Origin: Actinomycetes bacterium
GTDB taxonomy: Bacteria > Actinomycetota > Actinomycetes > Streptosporangiales > Streptosporangiaceae
Length of the DNA: 59,637 nucleotides
Direction of reading: 5' to 3'
Assembly: GCA_021792405.1 (NCBI GenBank)
Contig: JAJYUU010000005.1
Coordinates: forward strand, 1-59,637
The stretch's first letter is position 1, and each line of letters opens with the position of its first letter. The translations under genes and the position numbers were made by a program. The notes under the pieces are model-generated. The model was not told the origin of the DNA. It ran no database searches and saw only the letters and a program-made list of their open reading frames with translations. This document shows positions 53,000 to 59,637 of this stretch, piece by piece.

Positions 53000-53356
53000 A
53001 TGACGGCTGACAGTAGCCGTGGCGCCTTGCTGGCAGCGGAGCGGCGGGCGGCACTGGACCGGCTAGCGGCACTAGGCCGCGACTTCAGCGCGATCGTCGA
53101 GGCCGCCGGGCAGGCCAACGCCGACGACGAGCACGATCCGGAAGGTGCCACGATCGCATTCGAGCGGCAGCACATCGCTGCCCTGATCGACCAGGCCACC
53201 CGGCAACTGGCAGCGGTGGACGCGGCCATCGGCAGGCTCGAAAGCGGCCAGTACGGCCGGTGCGAACGGTGCGGCCAGCCCATCGCCGCGGCCCGCCTGG
53301 CGGCCAGGCCGACCGCGACCACCTGCATCGGCTGCGCTAGCCGCAGGTCAGGCTGA
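53000..53356 (+). CDS. TraR/DksA family zinc-finger protein
   Basis: A 118-residue protein: an N-terminal coiled-coil-like helix pair followed by a four-cysteine zinc finger CERCGQPIAAARLAARPTATTCIGC. DksA-type proteins bind the RNA polymerase secondary channel; small actinobacterial members are of unknown target. It is divergent from mca across 63 nt. TAAGCA lies 6 nt before the ATG, a poor -10, so the promoter is not assigned. Confidence 0.85.
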   Translation: MTADSSRGALLAAERRAALDRLAALGRDFSAIVEAAGQANADDEHDPEGATIAFERQHIAALIDQATRQLAAVDAAIGRLESGQYGRCERCGQPIAAARLAARPTATTCIGCASRRSG

Positions 53357-53393
53357 GCATTCCGGCGAGCCGCGAGTAGCCCGGCCGGTCATG

Positions 53394-54356
53394 TCAGGCG
53401 CCCTCGTCGCCGGCGCTCGGGCCGGCCGATGCCTCGCCGTCGGGAACCGGCCCCGCACCGGGCGGCTCGGGCGGCTCGGCACCCCCCGGTCGCTCCGGCG
53501 CAAGCTGCGGATCCCCGATCCGGGTCGGCAGCCATAGGGTGCCAAGCGTGCCCTGGGCCGCCCTGGTCCCGGCTAGCCCGCCGCCCGGCCCGCGCAGGAT
53601 CTGGGCGATGGCTACCGCGACAATCGCGCCGATAGCCGGTCCCAGCAGGTACGCCCACCATGACGTCCAGTTGCCGGTCACCAGGGCTGGCCCCAGCGAC
53701 CGGGCCGGGTTCATCGAGGCTCCGCTGACCGGCGCGCCGAACAAGCCGGCTAGCGCGATGTAGCCCCCGACACCGAATGCGGCGACCGCCCCGATTTGCT
53801 GCGCCCCGGACGCGGTGCCGAGCACGACGCTGATCAGGCCGACTGTCAGCAGCGCCTCCCAGGCCAGCGCGATCGGAGTCGAGATGCCTGGACCCGGCAG
53901 CGTCAGCCCGGCACTGCCCTGCTGACCGAGCAAGCCGACGAGCAGCAGTGTCGCCAGCACCGCTCCGGCTAGCTGTGCCACGACATACAGCGGCACCCGG
54001 CGCCACGGAAAATCGCCGCGCAGCGCGAAGGCAGCGCTGACCGCAGGGTTGAGATGGGCTCCCGAGACCGCGCCCATGAACAAGATGATCGCCATCACCA
54101 TGAGGGCTGGTGCGACGACGCGCGCCGGGCCGGGCACCACGTTACCGCCGAACCTCGAATTGACCATGCCGCCGCCCACGGCTGAAAGGACGAGCAGGAA
54201 CGTCCCGAACAGCTCGCTGAATACCCGGCGCCACTCATAGCTGGCGTTCCAGAAGTCGAACTGGCGAGCGAACGCGTTCGGCCGGCCGAATGACCGTAGC
54301 GCCGCCGTGACGTGGGCGGTCGCGTCGGCCGAGGCGTTCTGAGGCTGACTGCTCAT
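53394..54356 (-). CDS. MIP family aquaporin/aquaglyceroporin
   Basis: A 320-residue channel with six helices and two NPA half-helices: HLNPAVSAAFALRG and SGASMNPARSLGPAL. The Arg after the second NPA keeps the ar/R filter. N-terminal 35 residues and a Pro/Gly/Ala-rich C-terminal tail (about 270-320) are soluble extensions. GGAAGGAGA precedes the ATG. Whether water or glycerol is carried cannot be told from these motifs. Confidence 0.92.
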   Translation of the reverse strand: MSSQPQNASADATAHVTAALRSFGRPNAFARQFDFWNASYEWRRVFSELFGTFLLVLSAVGGGMVNSRFGGNVVPGPARVVAPALMVMAIILFMGAVSGAHLNPAVSAAFALRGDFPWRRVPLYVVAQLAGAVLATLLLVGLLGQQGSAGLTLPGPGISTPIALAWEALLTVGLISVVLGTASGAQQIGAVAAFGVGGYIALAGLFGAPVSGASMNPARSLGPALVTGNWTSWWAYLLGPAIGAIVAVAIAQILRGPGGGLAGTRAAQGTLGTLWLPTRIGDPQLAPERPGGAEPPEPPGAGPVPDGEASAGPSAGDEGA

Positions 54357-54381
54357 GCCTGTCTCCTTCCGCTAGCAACTG

Positions 54382-55746
54382 CTAAGCCGGCCGGGCCATC
54401 CGGTCCAGAATCTGCCTGACCAGGCTCATCGGTGTCTGCGGATGCAGGAATGCGAGCCTGGCCACGGTCTCGCCGTCCCAGCGGGTCGGCTGCGCGAACG
54501 CCACCTGGTCGTCAAGCAGCGCGTCGGCCCAGGCCGCGTAGTCGGCGGGCTGCCAGCCAATCCGCCGGAACAGGACTACCGACAGCTGAGGATCCCTGAC
54601 GAGTTCCAGGTAACCCCTGGCGGAAATCTCTGCCGCAGTCTGCCTGGCGAGATCGATGGCTGACTCGATGGCCGCGCTGTACGCGCGCACGCCGTGCACG
54701 CACAGCGAGAACCACAGCGGCAGGCCCCTGGCGCGCCGGGTCAGGTGGTAGGCGTAGTCGGTCGGATTCCACCCGGTCGACTCGGAGTGGATGACATCGA
54801 GGTATCCGGCGTCCTGCGAATGGACGGAACGGGCTAGTTCCGGGTCACGGTACAGCAGCGCCGCGCAGTCGAACGGCGCGAACAGCCACTTGTGCGGGTC
54901 GATCACGAACGAGTCAGCGCGCTCGATGCCGTCGTAGGCCGCCCGGACGCTCGGCGCGAGCAGGCCGGCGCCGCCGTAGGCGCCATCCACGTGAAACCAC
55001 AGCGCGTGCCTGCTCGCAACGTCCGCAAGTCCGGCCAGGTCGTCGATGATGCCGGCATTGGTAGTGCCGGCCGTCGCCAGCACCGCGGCCACCGACTCGG
55101 GTTCGCCATCAGCGGCGATCGCCGCGGCAACCGCGTCCCCGGTCAGCCGGTGATCCGCGGTCGGCACCACGAGCGGGTCCATTTCCAGCAGCCGGAGGGT
55201 ATTGCCGACCGAGGAATGCGCGTCCGAGCCGACGATCACGCGCCACCGCCTGCCCAAAGTAGCGGACCTCCGCTTGGCTGCCTCGCGGGCGACGGCGAGC
55301 GCGGAAAGGTTAGCCGCAGAGCCACCGGACACAAAGCAGCCGCCTGCTTCGTCCGGCAGCCCTGCCCGGTCCGCGAGCAGCCTCAGGACCTGATTCTCGG
55401 CGTGGATCGCGCCTGCGGCTTCCAGCCACGAGATGCCCTGGATCGACGCGCAGGAGACGAGCATGTCGAACAGCAGGGCTGCCTTGGTCGGCGCTGCCGG
55501 GATGAAGCCGAGGAAGCGCGGGCTGTCCGCGGAGATCACCGCCGGCGCGAGCGTCGAGGCATACACACCGAGAACCTGATCGGGGTTGTGGCCCTCGTCG
55601 CCGAGCAGTCCGGACAGCGCCACGTCCAGCTCGGCCGGATCACGCGAGCCGGAATCCAGCGGCACCGGATCAAGCCGGAGCCGGTTCTCCGCGTAGGCCA
55701 GCACCGACCTGATCATCATCTCGGTCGTCGGGTCCACGCTGTGCAT
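54382..55746 (-). CDS. PLP-dependent group II amino-acid decarboxylase
   Basis: A 454-residue enzyme of the aromatic-L-amino-acid/DABA decarboxylase group. The PLP-stacking His lies in VGSDAHSSVGNT (His176), Asp254 in HVDGAYGGAG contacts the pyridine N, and Lys286 in FVIDPHKWLF is the Schiff-base lysine. The substrate-contact motif SPRFLGFIPAAP is near the start. Substrate unknown. TAGGTT lies exactly 6 nt before the ATG. Confidence 0.92.
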   Translation of the reverse strand: MHSVDPTTEMMIRSVLAYAENRLRLDPVPLDSGSRDPAELDVALSGLLGDEGHNPDQVLGVYASTLAPAVISADSPRFLGFIPAAPTKAALLFDMLVSCASIQGISWLEAAGAIHAENQVLRLLADRAGLPDEAGGCFVSGGSAANLSALAVAREAAKRRSATLGRRWRVIVGSDAHSSVGNTLRLLEMDPLVVPTADHRLTGDAVAAAIAADGEPESVAAVLATAGTTNAGIIDDLAGLADVASRHALWFHVDGAYGGAGLLAPSVRAAYDGIERADSFVIDPHKWLFAPFDCAALLYRDPELARSVHSQDAGYLDVIHSESTGWNPTDYAYHLTRRARGLPLWFSLCVHGVRAYSAAIESAIDLARQTAAEISARGYLELVRDPQLSVVLFRRIGWQPADYAAWADALLDDQVAFAQPTRWDGETVARLAFLHPQTPMSLVRQILDRMARPA

Positions 55747-55752
55747 GGCGGC

Positions 55753-55758
55753 AACCTA
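55753..55758 (-). promoter_or_regulatory. -10 of the decarboxylase gene, leaderless
   Basis: TAGGTT on the minus strand ends 6 nt before the ATG at 55746. Confidence 0.45.
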
Positions 55759-55763
55759 GCGCA

Positions 55764-57011
55764 CTATGTCGGCGGCAACCCCGCGGATCCGCCATCGTCG
55801 GCCGCGTCCTGCGGCTCGCTGACCCAGGCGGAGAAGGCCGGAAGCCCGTGCCACGGCCCGGGGCGGGCGCTACTGGACCCAGCGTCAGCCTTCCCGGCGG
55901 CGCCGGCGCCGGCCGGGTCGGTCGTGATCGCCACCGCGGCATAGGGATGCGCGAAGCGCAACTCGGCTTCCCGCCGCCTGGACGGCTGCCGCATCGCGAG
56001 CATGATCCCCACCGCGGTGGCCGCCGCAGCCTCGAAGCCGGTACGCGAGTACCGGGCCGTCGCCGACTGGCTGGCCTGCCAGGAGCCCGGACGGGGCGCG
56101 AGCGCGTTCCTGGCCGCCTGGAAGCCCAGCGACGGGTCAGTCAGTTCGTGCTGCGATGTAGCGGACCAGGCAGGCAGCACCGCGACACAGGAATCTGAGC
56201 CGGCCGTGACCTCGCGCAGCCGCCATAGCGGTCCCTCGCCGAGCGGGAGGTCGGCGAGGGACCTGCGCCGCACCGGGCCGCCGGTCGCGTGCTGGATCCC
56301 GATCCGGTGCGCTACGGTCAGCACCGTGCCGGCGGGCACGTCCGCCGCGGCGGCGACCGAGATGACGAGGAGGCCGCCAGCCGCCCGGGCCACGTGCACG
56401 ATCACGTCCCCGGCACCGGGCGTGACCGCAACGTACTGCGTGTGCCCGCTCTGCCGGGGGGTTCGCAGCACCAGGCTCAGCCGTCCGGCCCACGGGCTTG
56501 CACTGCCGAGGCTGGCTGCCGGGGCCAGCTCGAATGGAACCGTCCACGACACCTTGCTGGCCAGCACGGACGCGAGGACCAAAGTCAGGCCGTCGCCGCG
56601 AATCGGGAACCGGTCGATCAGGCCGAAAGTGTGCTCCCGAGCCCACTGGTCCAGCCCGTCCTGGCCGGGCACTTCGCCGACGGTGACCTGAGCTGGCAGG
56701 CCGGCGCGCCAGCACCGGAATCCGGGACCGGGATCGGATCCGCCGCTGGTCCAGACCGCGGCCGCGGTTGCGACTACGGGATGCGGACGGGCCAGCAGGT
56801 CAGCGGCCGCGCGAGCGGCGTCGTCGGCATCGCAGCCAAGCACCTCGGTCAGGGCTTCGCGATCCGGCCCGGAGCTGGCGGGCGCGGCAAGCGCCAGCAG
56901 CAGCCAGGCCCCAAGCGGCGAGGCGACATGGTGCCTCGCCCCGATGGCCGAATGCAAGCGGGCCGCATAGCGAACTACGCAGGTCGCGACGAGGCTCGTC
57001 GAGGCAGCCAT
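55764..57011 (-). CDS. divergent serpin-like protein
   Basis: A 415-residue protein without signal peptide. Several stretches align in order with serpins: ASPLGAWLLLALAAPA (helix B), LDQWAREHTFGLIDRF (helix E/F region), LVLASVLASKVSWTVPFE (strand 3A) and HELTDPSLGFQAA. The reactive-loop hinge TGFEAAAATAVGIM (324-337) is near-identical to inhibitory serpin hinges, and RFAHPYAAVAI (352-362) matches the strand after the loop. The loop between them is a few residues longer than usual and Arg-rich (RQPSRRRE). A 50-residue Ala/Gly/Asp-rich tail follows. Inhibitory function is inference. Confidence 0.7.
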   Translation of the reverse strand: MAASTSLVATCVVRYAARLHSAIGARHHVASPLGAWLLLALAAPASSGPDREALTEVLGCDADDAARAAADLLARPHPVVATAAAVWTSGGSDPGPGFRCWRAGLPAQVTVGEVPGQDGLDQWAREHTFGLIDRFPIRGDGLTLVLASVLASKVSWTVPFELAPAASLGSASPWAGRLSLVLRTPRQSGHTQYVAVTPGAGDVIVHVARAAGGLLVISVAAAADVPAGTVLTVAHRIGIQHATGGPVRRRSLADLPLGEGPLWRLREVTAGSDSCVAVLPAWSATSQHELTDPSLGFQAARNALAPRPGSWQASQSATARYSRTGFEAAAATAVGIMLAMRQPSRRREAELRFAHPYAAVAITTDPAGAGAAGKADAGSSSARPGPWHGLPAFSAWVSEPQDAADDGGSAGLPPT

Positions 57012-57080
57012 AAAGACAACCTTGCCAAACTGTCGCCGCGACCGCGACGCGCCGGGGCAACGGAACAGTATGGCGGCCGG

Positions 57081-58724
57081 TCAGACCGCCGAAGTGACCT
57101 GGGCCGTGGCGCCGGTGTTATCGCCGCCAGGCTGCTTGCGCCTGAGCCAGAAGAAGGTGGCGATTCCGGCGGCCAGTACCAGGGCTGCCGCCAGGTACAG
57201 CGCGGCGTGCAGCCCGGACTCGAAGGCGCTGTACGCCGCCTGGATGACTTCCTGAACCAGTTTGGGCTGGCCGGCGCCAGCGGCTCCGCCCGCGCCCTGG
57301 GCGTGCCCGCTGGACGGTTCGAGCCCCGTCTCGACGCCGTTGATGACTATCTGCTGGATGCTCTTGGGCAAGCCGAGCGACTGGAGCCGGGTGGCGATGT
57401 AGGCAGACAGCCGGGCGGACACCAGGGCACCGAGCACTGCCACGCCGGTGACGGCACCGATCTCGCGGCTGGTGTTGGTCGTAGAGGCCGCCATGCCCGA
57501 ACGCTCCGGCGGCACCGCCGACAGCGCCGAGGAGGTGGCGGGCACGACCGTGGCGCCGATGCCGATTCCGGTAAGCGAGAGTGCGGCTGCCAGCGGCAGG
57601 TAGCCCGGATGCGGGTTCACGGTGACCGAGGTCAGCAACAGCCCGAGAGCGAACAGCAGGCAGCCGGTGACGATCGTGAACCGCTCGCCGATCACCACCG
57701 TCGAGCGGCCGGCCAGCAGCGCCGCAGCCACCAGCAGCACCGTCATCGGCAGGAATATCAGTGCGATCTGGTAACCGGTGTAGCCCACGACTTCCTCAAG
57801 GTACAGCGCCGTGAAGAAGAACACCGCAAAGGTAGCGAAATATGCACAGAACGCAACGACATTAGCGACCGCGAAACGTGGCACCCGGATGAAACGCAGG
57901 TCGAGCAAGGGGTGTGCGGCCCTGGTTTCCCACCAGAAGAAGGCGATCACGGCGACAAAGCTCACGCACAGCAACGCGATCACCCGGGCGGAGCCAAAGC
58001 CTGATTTCTCGGCCAGGATCACCGCGAAGGCCACCGCGGACAGCGCGACCGCGCCGAACGCCACGCCCGCGGTGTCCACCCGGTGCGCATCGGGATCAGC
58101 GTTCTCTGGCAGCACCGCCAGCACGCCCGCCAGCGCGATCGCGCCGACGATCAGGTTGAACCAGAAGATCGCGCGCCAGTCCCATTCGCCGACCAGCGCG
58201 CCGCCGATTACCGGGCCCATGGCGAGTGCCACCCCGGTAACCGACGTCCAGACGGCGAGCGCCCTGGCTCTGATGCGCTCGTTGGTGTAGATATGCCGGA
58301 TCATCGACAGCGTGCCCGGCTCGCTTGCCGCCGCGCCGAACCCCATGACGGCCCGGCCGGCGATCAGCACGCCGACGTTGGGTGCCTCGGCGGACAGGAT
58401 CGAGCCGGCGCAGAAGATCACGACGCCGATGACCATGACGCGTTTGCGGCCGAACTCGTCGCCGACCATCCCGAAGCCCAGCATCGCCCCGGCGAATGTC
58501 AGGGCGTAGGCACCGACCACCCACTGCAGGCCGGCCACGCCCGCGTGCAGCTGAGTCTGCACGTTCCCGAGCGCGACGCTGACCACGGTGTTATCGAGGA
58601 AGGTCAGGAATACCACTACGCACAGCACGATGAGGGCAAGGGGGCGGCCGCCGTGCCTGGCCGCCACCGCCTCGCCGTCGTCGGCGCCGTCCGGGCTGAC
58701 CACTATCAGGTGGCTGACTTGCAT
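57081..58724 (-). CDS. DHA2-family (EmrB/QacA-like) MFS exporter
   Basis: A 547-residue drug:H+ antiporter-type protein with about fourteen helices. Family signs are LTFLDNTVVSVALGNVQ in helix 1, GDEFGRKRVMVIG (motif A) and VTGVALAMGPVIGGALVGEWDWRAIFWFN (motif C region, quoted in parts). Likely exports small toxic molecules or metabolites. The ATG overlaps the end of the MTB12-like lipoprotein gene by 19 nt, so the two are co-transcribed. No TetR-type regulator is adjacent. Confidence 0.9.
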   Translation of the reverse strand: MQVSHLIVVSPDGADDGEAVAARHGGRPLALIVLCVVVFLTFLDNTVVSVALGNVQTQLHAGVAGLQWVVGAYALTFAGAMLGFGMVGDEFGRKRVMVIGVVIFCAGSILSAEAPNVGVLIAGRAVMGFGAAASEPGTLSMIRHIYTNERIRARALAVWTSVTGVALAMGPVIGGALVGEWDWRAIFWFNLIVGAIALAGVLAVLPENADPDAHRVDTAGVAFGAVALSAVAFAVILAEKSGFGSARVIALLCVSFVAVIAFFWWETRAAHPLLDLRFIRVPRFAVANVVAFCAYFATFAVFFFTALYLEEVVGYTGYQIALIFLPMTVLLVAAALLAGRSTVVIGERFTIVTGCLLFALGLLLTSVTVNPHPGYLPLAAALSLTGIGIGATVVPATSSALSAVPPERSGMAASTTNTSREIGAVTGVAVLGALVSARLSAYIATRLQSLGLPKSIQQIVINGVETGLEPSSGHAQGAGGAAGAGQPKLVQEVIQAAYSAFESGLHAALYLAAALVLAAGIATFFWLRRKQPGGDNTGATAQVTSAV

Positions 58725-59275
58725 GCGGCGGGCAAGCCTGACGTCTTGCCCGCGTTCTCGATGATCAGCAGCCCGCAGAAGCTTGCCACGCCCACCTTCC
58801 AGGTGCCGTTCTGCAGCACGGCCGTCCCTGTCTGGTTCTTCAGCTCAGGAGTGCCGCTGACGAGGATCTCGTATTTCACCGTCGCCTGGGTAGGCGAGGT
58901 GACGGTGACATTAGTGACCTTAGCGGTCGCCAGCGACGCAAGGCTAGAGCCCGACTGGCTCCTGATGACCGACGCGAACGTCGGTCCGTCCTGGAGCAGC
59001 GTTACCCGCTTGCTATCCGGTGTCTTGGCGCTGAAGAAGGCCTCCCAGTTCGCGGTGATCGCGGCAATCGTCGCGGCGCTCGCGCTCGACGAGGTTCCGG
59101 CCGAGGCGGCCGGGGACGACGAGGCCGGGGATGTGGCGGCCGGCGAAGAGGTGCCCGCCGGGGATGACGAACCCGCCGACGTCGGGCTGCCGCCGCCGCA
59201 GGCCGCCAGGGTCACGGTCAGGGCGGCAAGCGCGGACGCCCCGAGCAGCTGCGAGATGTGCCTATGAGAATTCAT
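58706..59275 (-). CDS. MTB12-like lipoprotein
   Basis: A 189-residue lipoprotein. The signal peptide ends TLAACGGG (lipobox Cys about residue 26) and is followed by a Ser/Ala/Thr/Pro-rich linker. The mature domain ANWEAFFSAKTPDSKRVTLLQDG, with TNVTVTSPTQATVKYEI and TWKVGVASFCGLL, is that of the low-molecular-weight antigen MTB12 family; function unknown. The ATG at 59275 has GGAGG 8 nt upstream; longer starts would lose the signal peptide. Confidence 0.88.
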   Translation of the reverse strand: MNSHRHISQLLGASALAALTVTLAACGGGSPTSAGSSSPAGTSSPAATSPASSSPAASAGTSSSASAATIAAITANWEAFFSAKTPDSKRVTLLQDGPTFASVIRSQSGSSLASLATAKVTNVTVTSPTQATVKYEILVSGTPELKNQTGTAVLQNGTWKVGVASFCGLLIIENAGKTSGLPAACKSAT

Positions 59276-59353
59276 ACAGCAATCCTCCAACTGTCCTTCA
59301 GCCGGTGGCATTCCACCCTGGACCTGATCTTCTCGCAATTGCCCGCCGGCCGG

Positions 59354-59383
59354 TTAACCGTGAGGTGACAGCCATGTCATGCT
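59354..59383 (+). promoter_or_regulatory. promoter of the MazG-like gene, leaderless
   Basis: TTAACC (59354-59359) and CATGCT (59378-59383) are 18 nt apart; the latter ends 6 nt before the ATG at 59390. The same CATGCT hexamer is predicted before the M-box. Confidence 0.5.
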
Positions 59384-59389
59384 GGCAGG

Positions 59390-59637
59390 ATGTCCGACCT
59401 CGAACTGCTCAGGGGCCGCGTGCGCCAGTTCACCGCCGACCGGGACTGGAGCCGTTACCACGATCCGAAATCCGTGCTGCTCGCCCTGGTAGGTGAAGTC
59501 GGCGAACTCGCCGAGTTGTTCCAATGGCTGCCCGCAGGCACAGCGGCCAAACTCGCCGGTTCCGAGCCACTGCGGACCAGGGCTGCCGAGGAAATGTCGG
59601 ACGTGCTGCTGTACCTGATCCTGCTGGCCGATGTCCT
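59390..59637 (+). CDS. MazG-like nucleotide pyrophosphohydrolase, 5' part, cut by window edge
   Basis: The 82 visible codons start MSDLELLRGRVRQFTADRDW. The all-alpha NTP-PPase motif is present: EVGELAELFQW then EEMSDVLLYLILLAD, giving the ExxE...ExxD metal site. This is the RS21-C6/dCTPase-like single-domain type that hydrolyses non-canonical dNTPs or dCTP. The 3' end is outside the window. Confidence 0.88.
   Translation, partial: MSDLELLRGRVRQFTADRDWSRYHDPKSVLLALVGEVGELAELFQWLPAGTAAKLAGSEPLRTRAAEEMSDVLLYLILLADV

Noticed and set aside
54892-55944. 350-codon plus-strand open frame
   Set aside because: It is antisense to the PLP decarboxylase, whose catalytic motifs are clear; the frame is open because of GC-rich codon bias.
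56289-58004. 571-codon plus-strand open frame across two genes
   Set aside because: It runs antisense to both the serpin-like and MFS genes, has low-complexity Arg/Gly/Gln composition and no family resemblance.

Overview
This is a chromosomal window from a high-GC actinomycete. The sequence shows mycothiol genes (mshA, a PIG-L amidase of the Mca type), CarD, BldG with its anti-sigma partner, a 6C RNA, a DUF2637 membrane protein, GTG/TTG starts and many apparently leaderless genes. Gene order resembles conserved Streptomyces and Mycobacterium blocks: mshA-YbjN-gpm-phoR/phoP, carD-ispF, hppA/anti-sigma/bldG/helicase, and holin-like/epoxide hydrolase/marP/nudix/nth. I saw no tRNA, rRNA, insertion sequence, prophage or CRISPR array.

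Layout. 1-5.7 kb: a homogentisate dioxygenase fragment, a DUF2637 protein, ispF and carD (no ispD between them), two envelope proteins and the response regulator phoP. 5.7-12.3 kb: a soluble-looking phoR, gpmA, mshA, a YbjN protein, a CaiB/BaiF CoA-transferase and a MATE exporter. 12.4-18.4 kb: an Nramp-related transporter behind an M-box Mg2+ riboswitch and a 34-codon upstream ORF, then divergently an APC permease fused to USP-like and OB-fold domains, coupled to a CDF metal exporter. 18.4-24 kb: a kinase/DUF6285 fusion coupled to an acyl-CoA dehydrogenase (Lva/ACAD10-11-like), a di-iron ferritin-like protein, a two-TM small protein and an FAD oxidoreductase. 24-32.8 kb: GH1 glucosidase, RNase HI, MFS and TauE transporters, an ABC ATPase, a DUF4143 ATPase, serB and sixA.

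32.9-39 kb: the proton-pumping pyrophosphatase, an anti-sigma kinase, bldG and an MrfA-like helicase. 38.9-39.8 kb: an 836-nt gap holding a 6C RNA, direct repeats, a long imperfect hairpin and a terminator-like hairpin. 39.8-44.3 kb: holin-like protein, epoxide hydrolase, DUF309, MarP, nudix and nth. 44.4-51 kb: a [NiFe]-hydrogenase maturation operon (SIS protein, HypC-like, SIS protein, hypC, hypD, hypE) facing hypF, without structural subunits or hypAB in view. 51-59.6 kb: a K+ channel, Mca-like amidase, DksA/TraR zinc protein, aquaporin, PLP decarboxylase, a serpin-like protein, a DHA2 MFS exporter, an MTB12-like lipoprotein and the start of a MazG-like pyrophosphatase.

The most noteworthy items are: the M-box/upstream-ORF/Nramp module; the two degenerate SIS proteins interleaved with HypC proteins; the divergent bacterial serpin; the LvaA-LvaB fusion; the permease-OB fusion; the structured 39.4 kb intergenic element; and a recurring layout with a -10 hexamer exactly 6 nt before the start codon.
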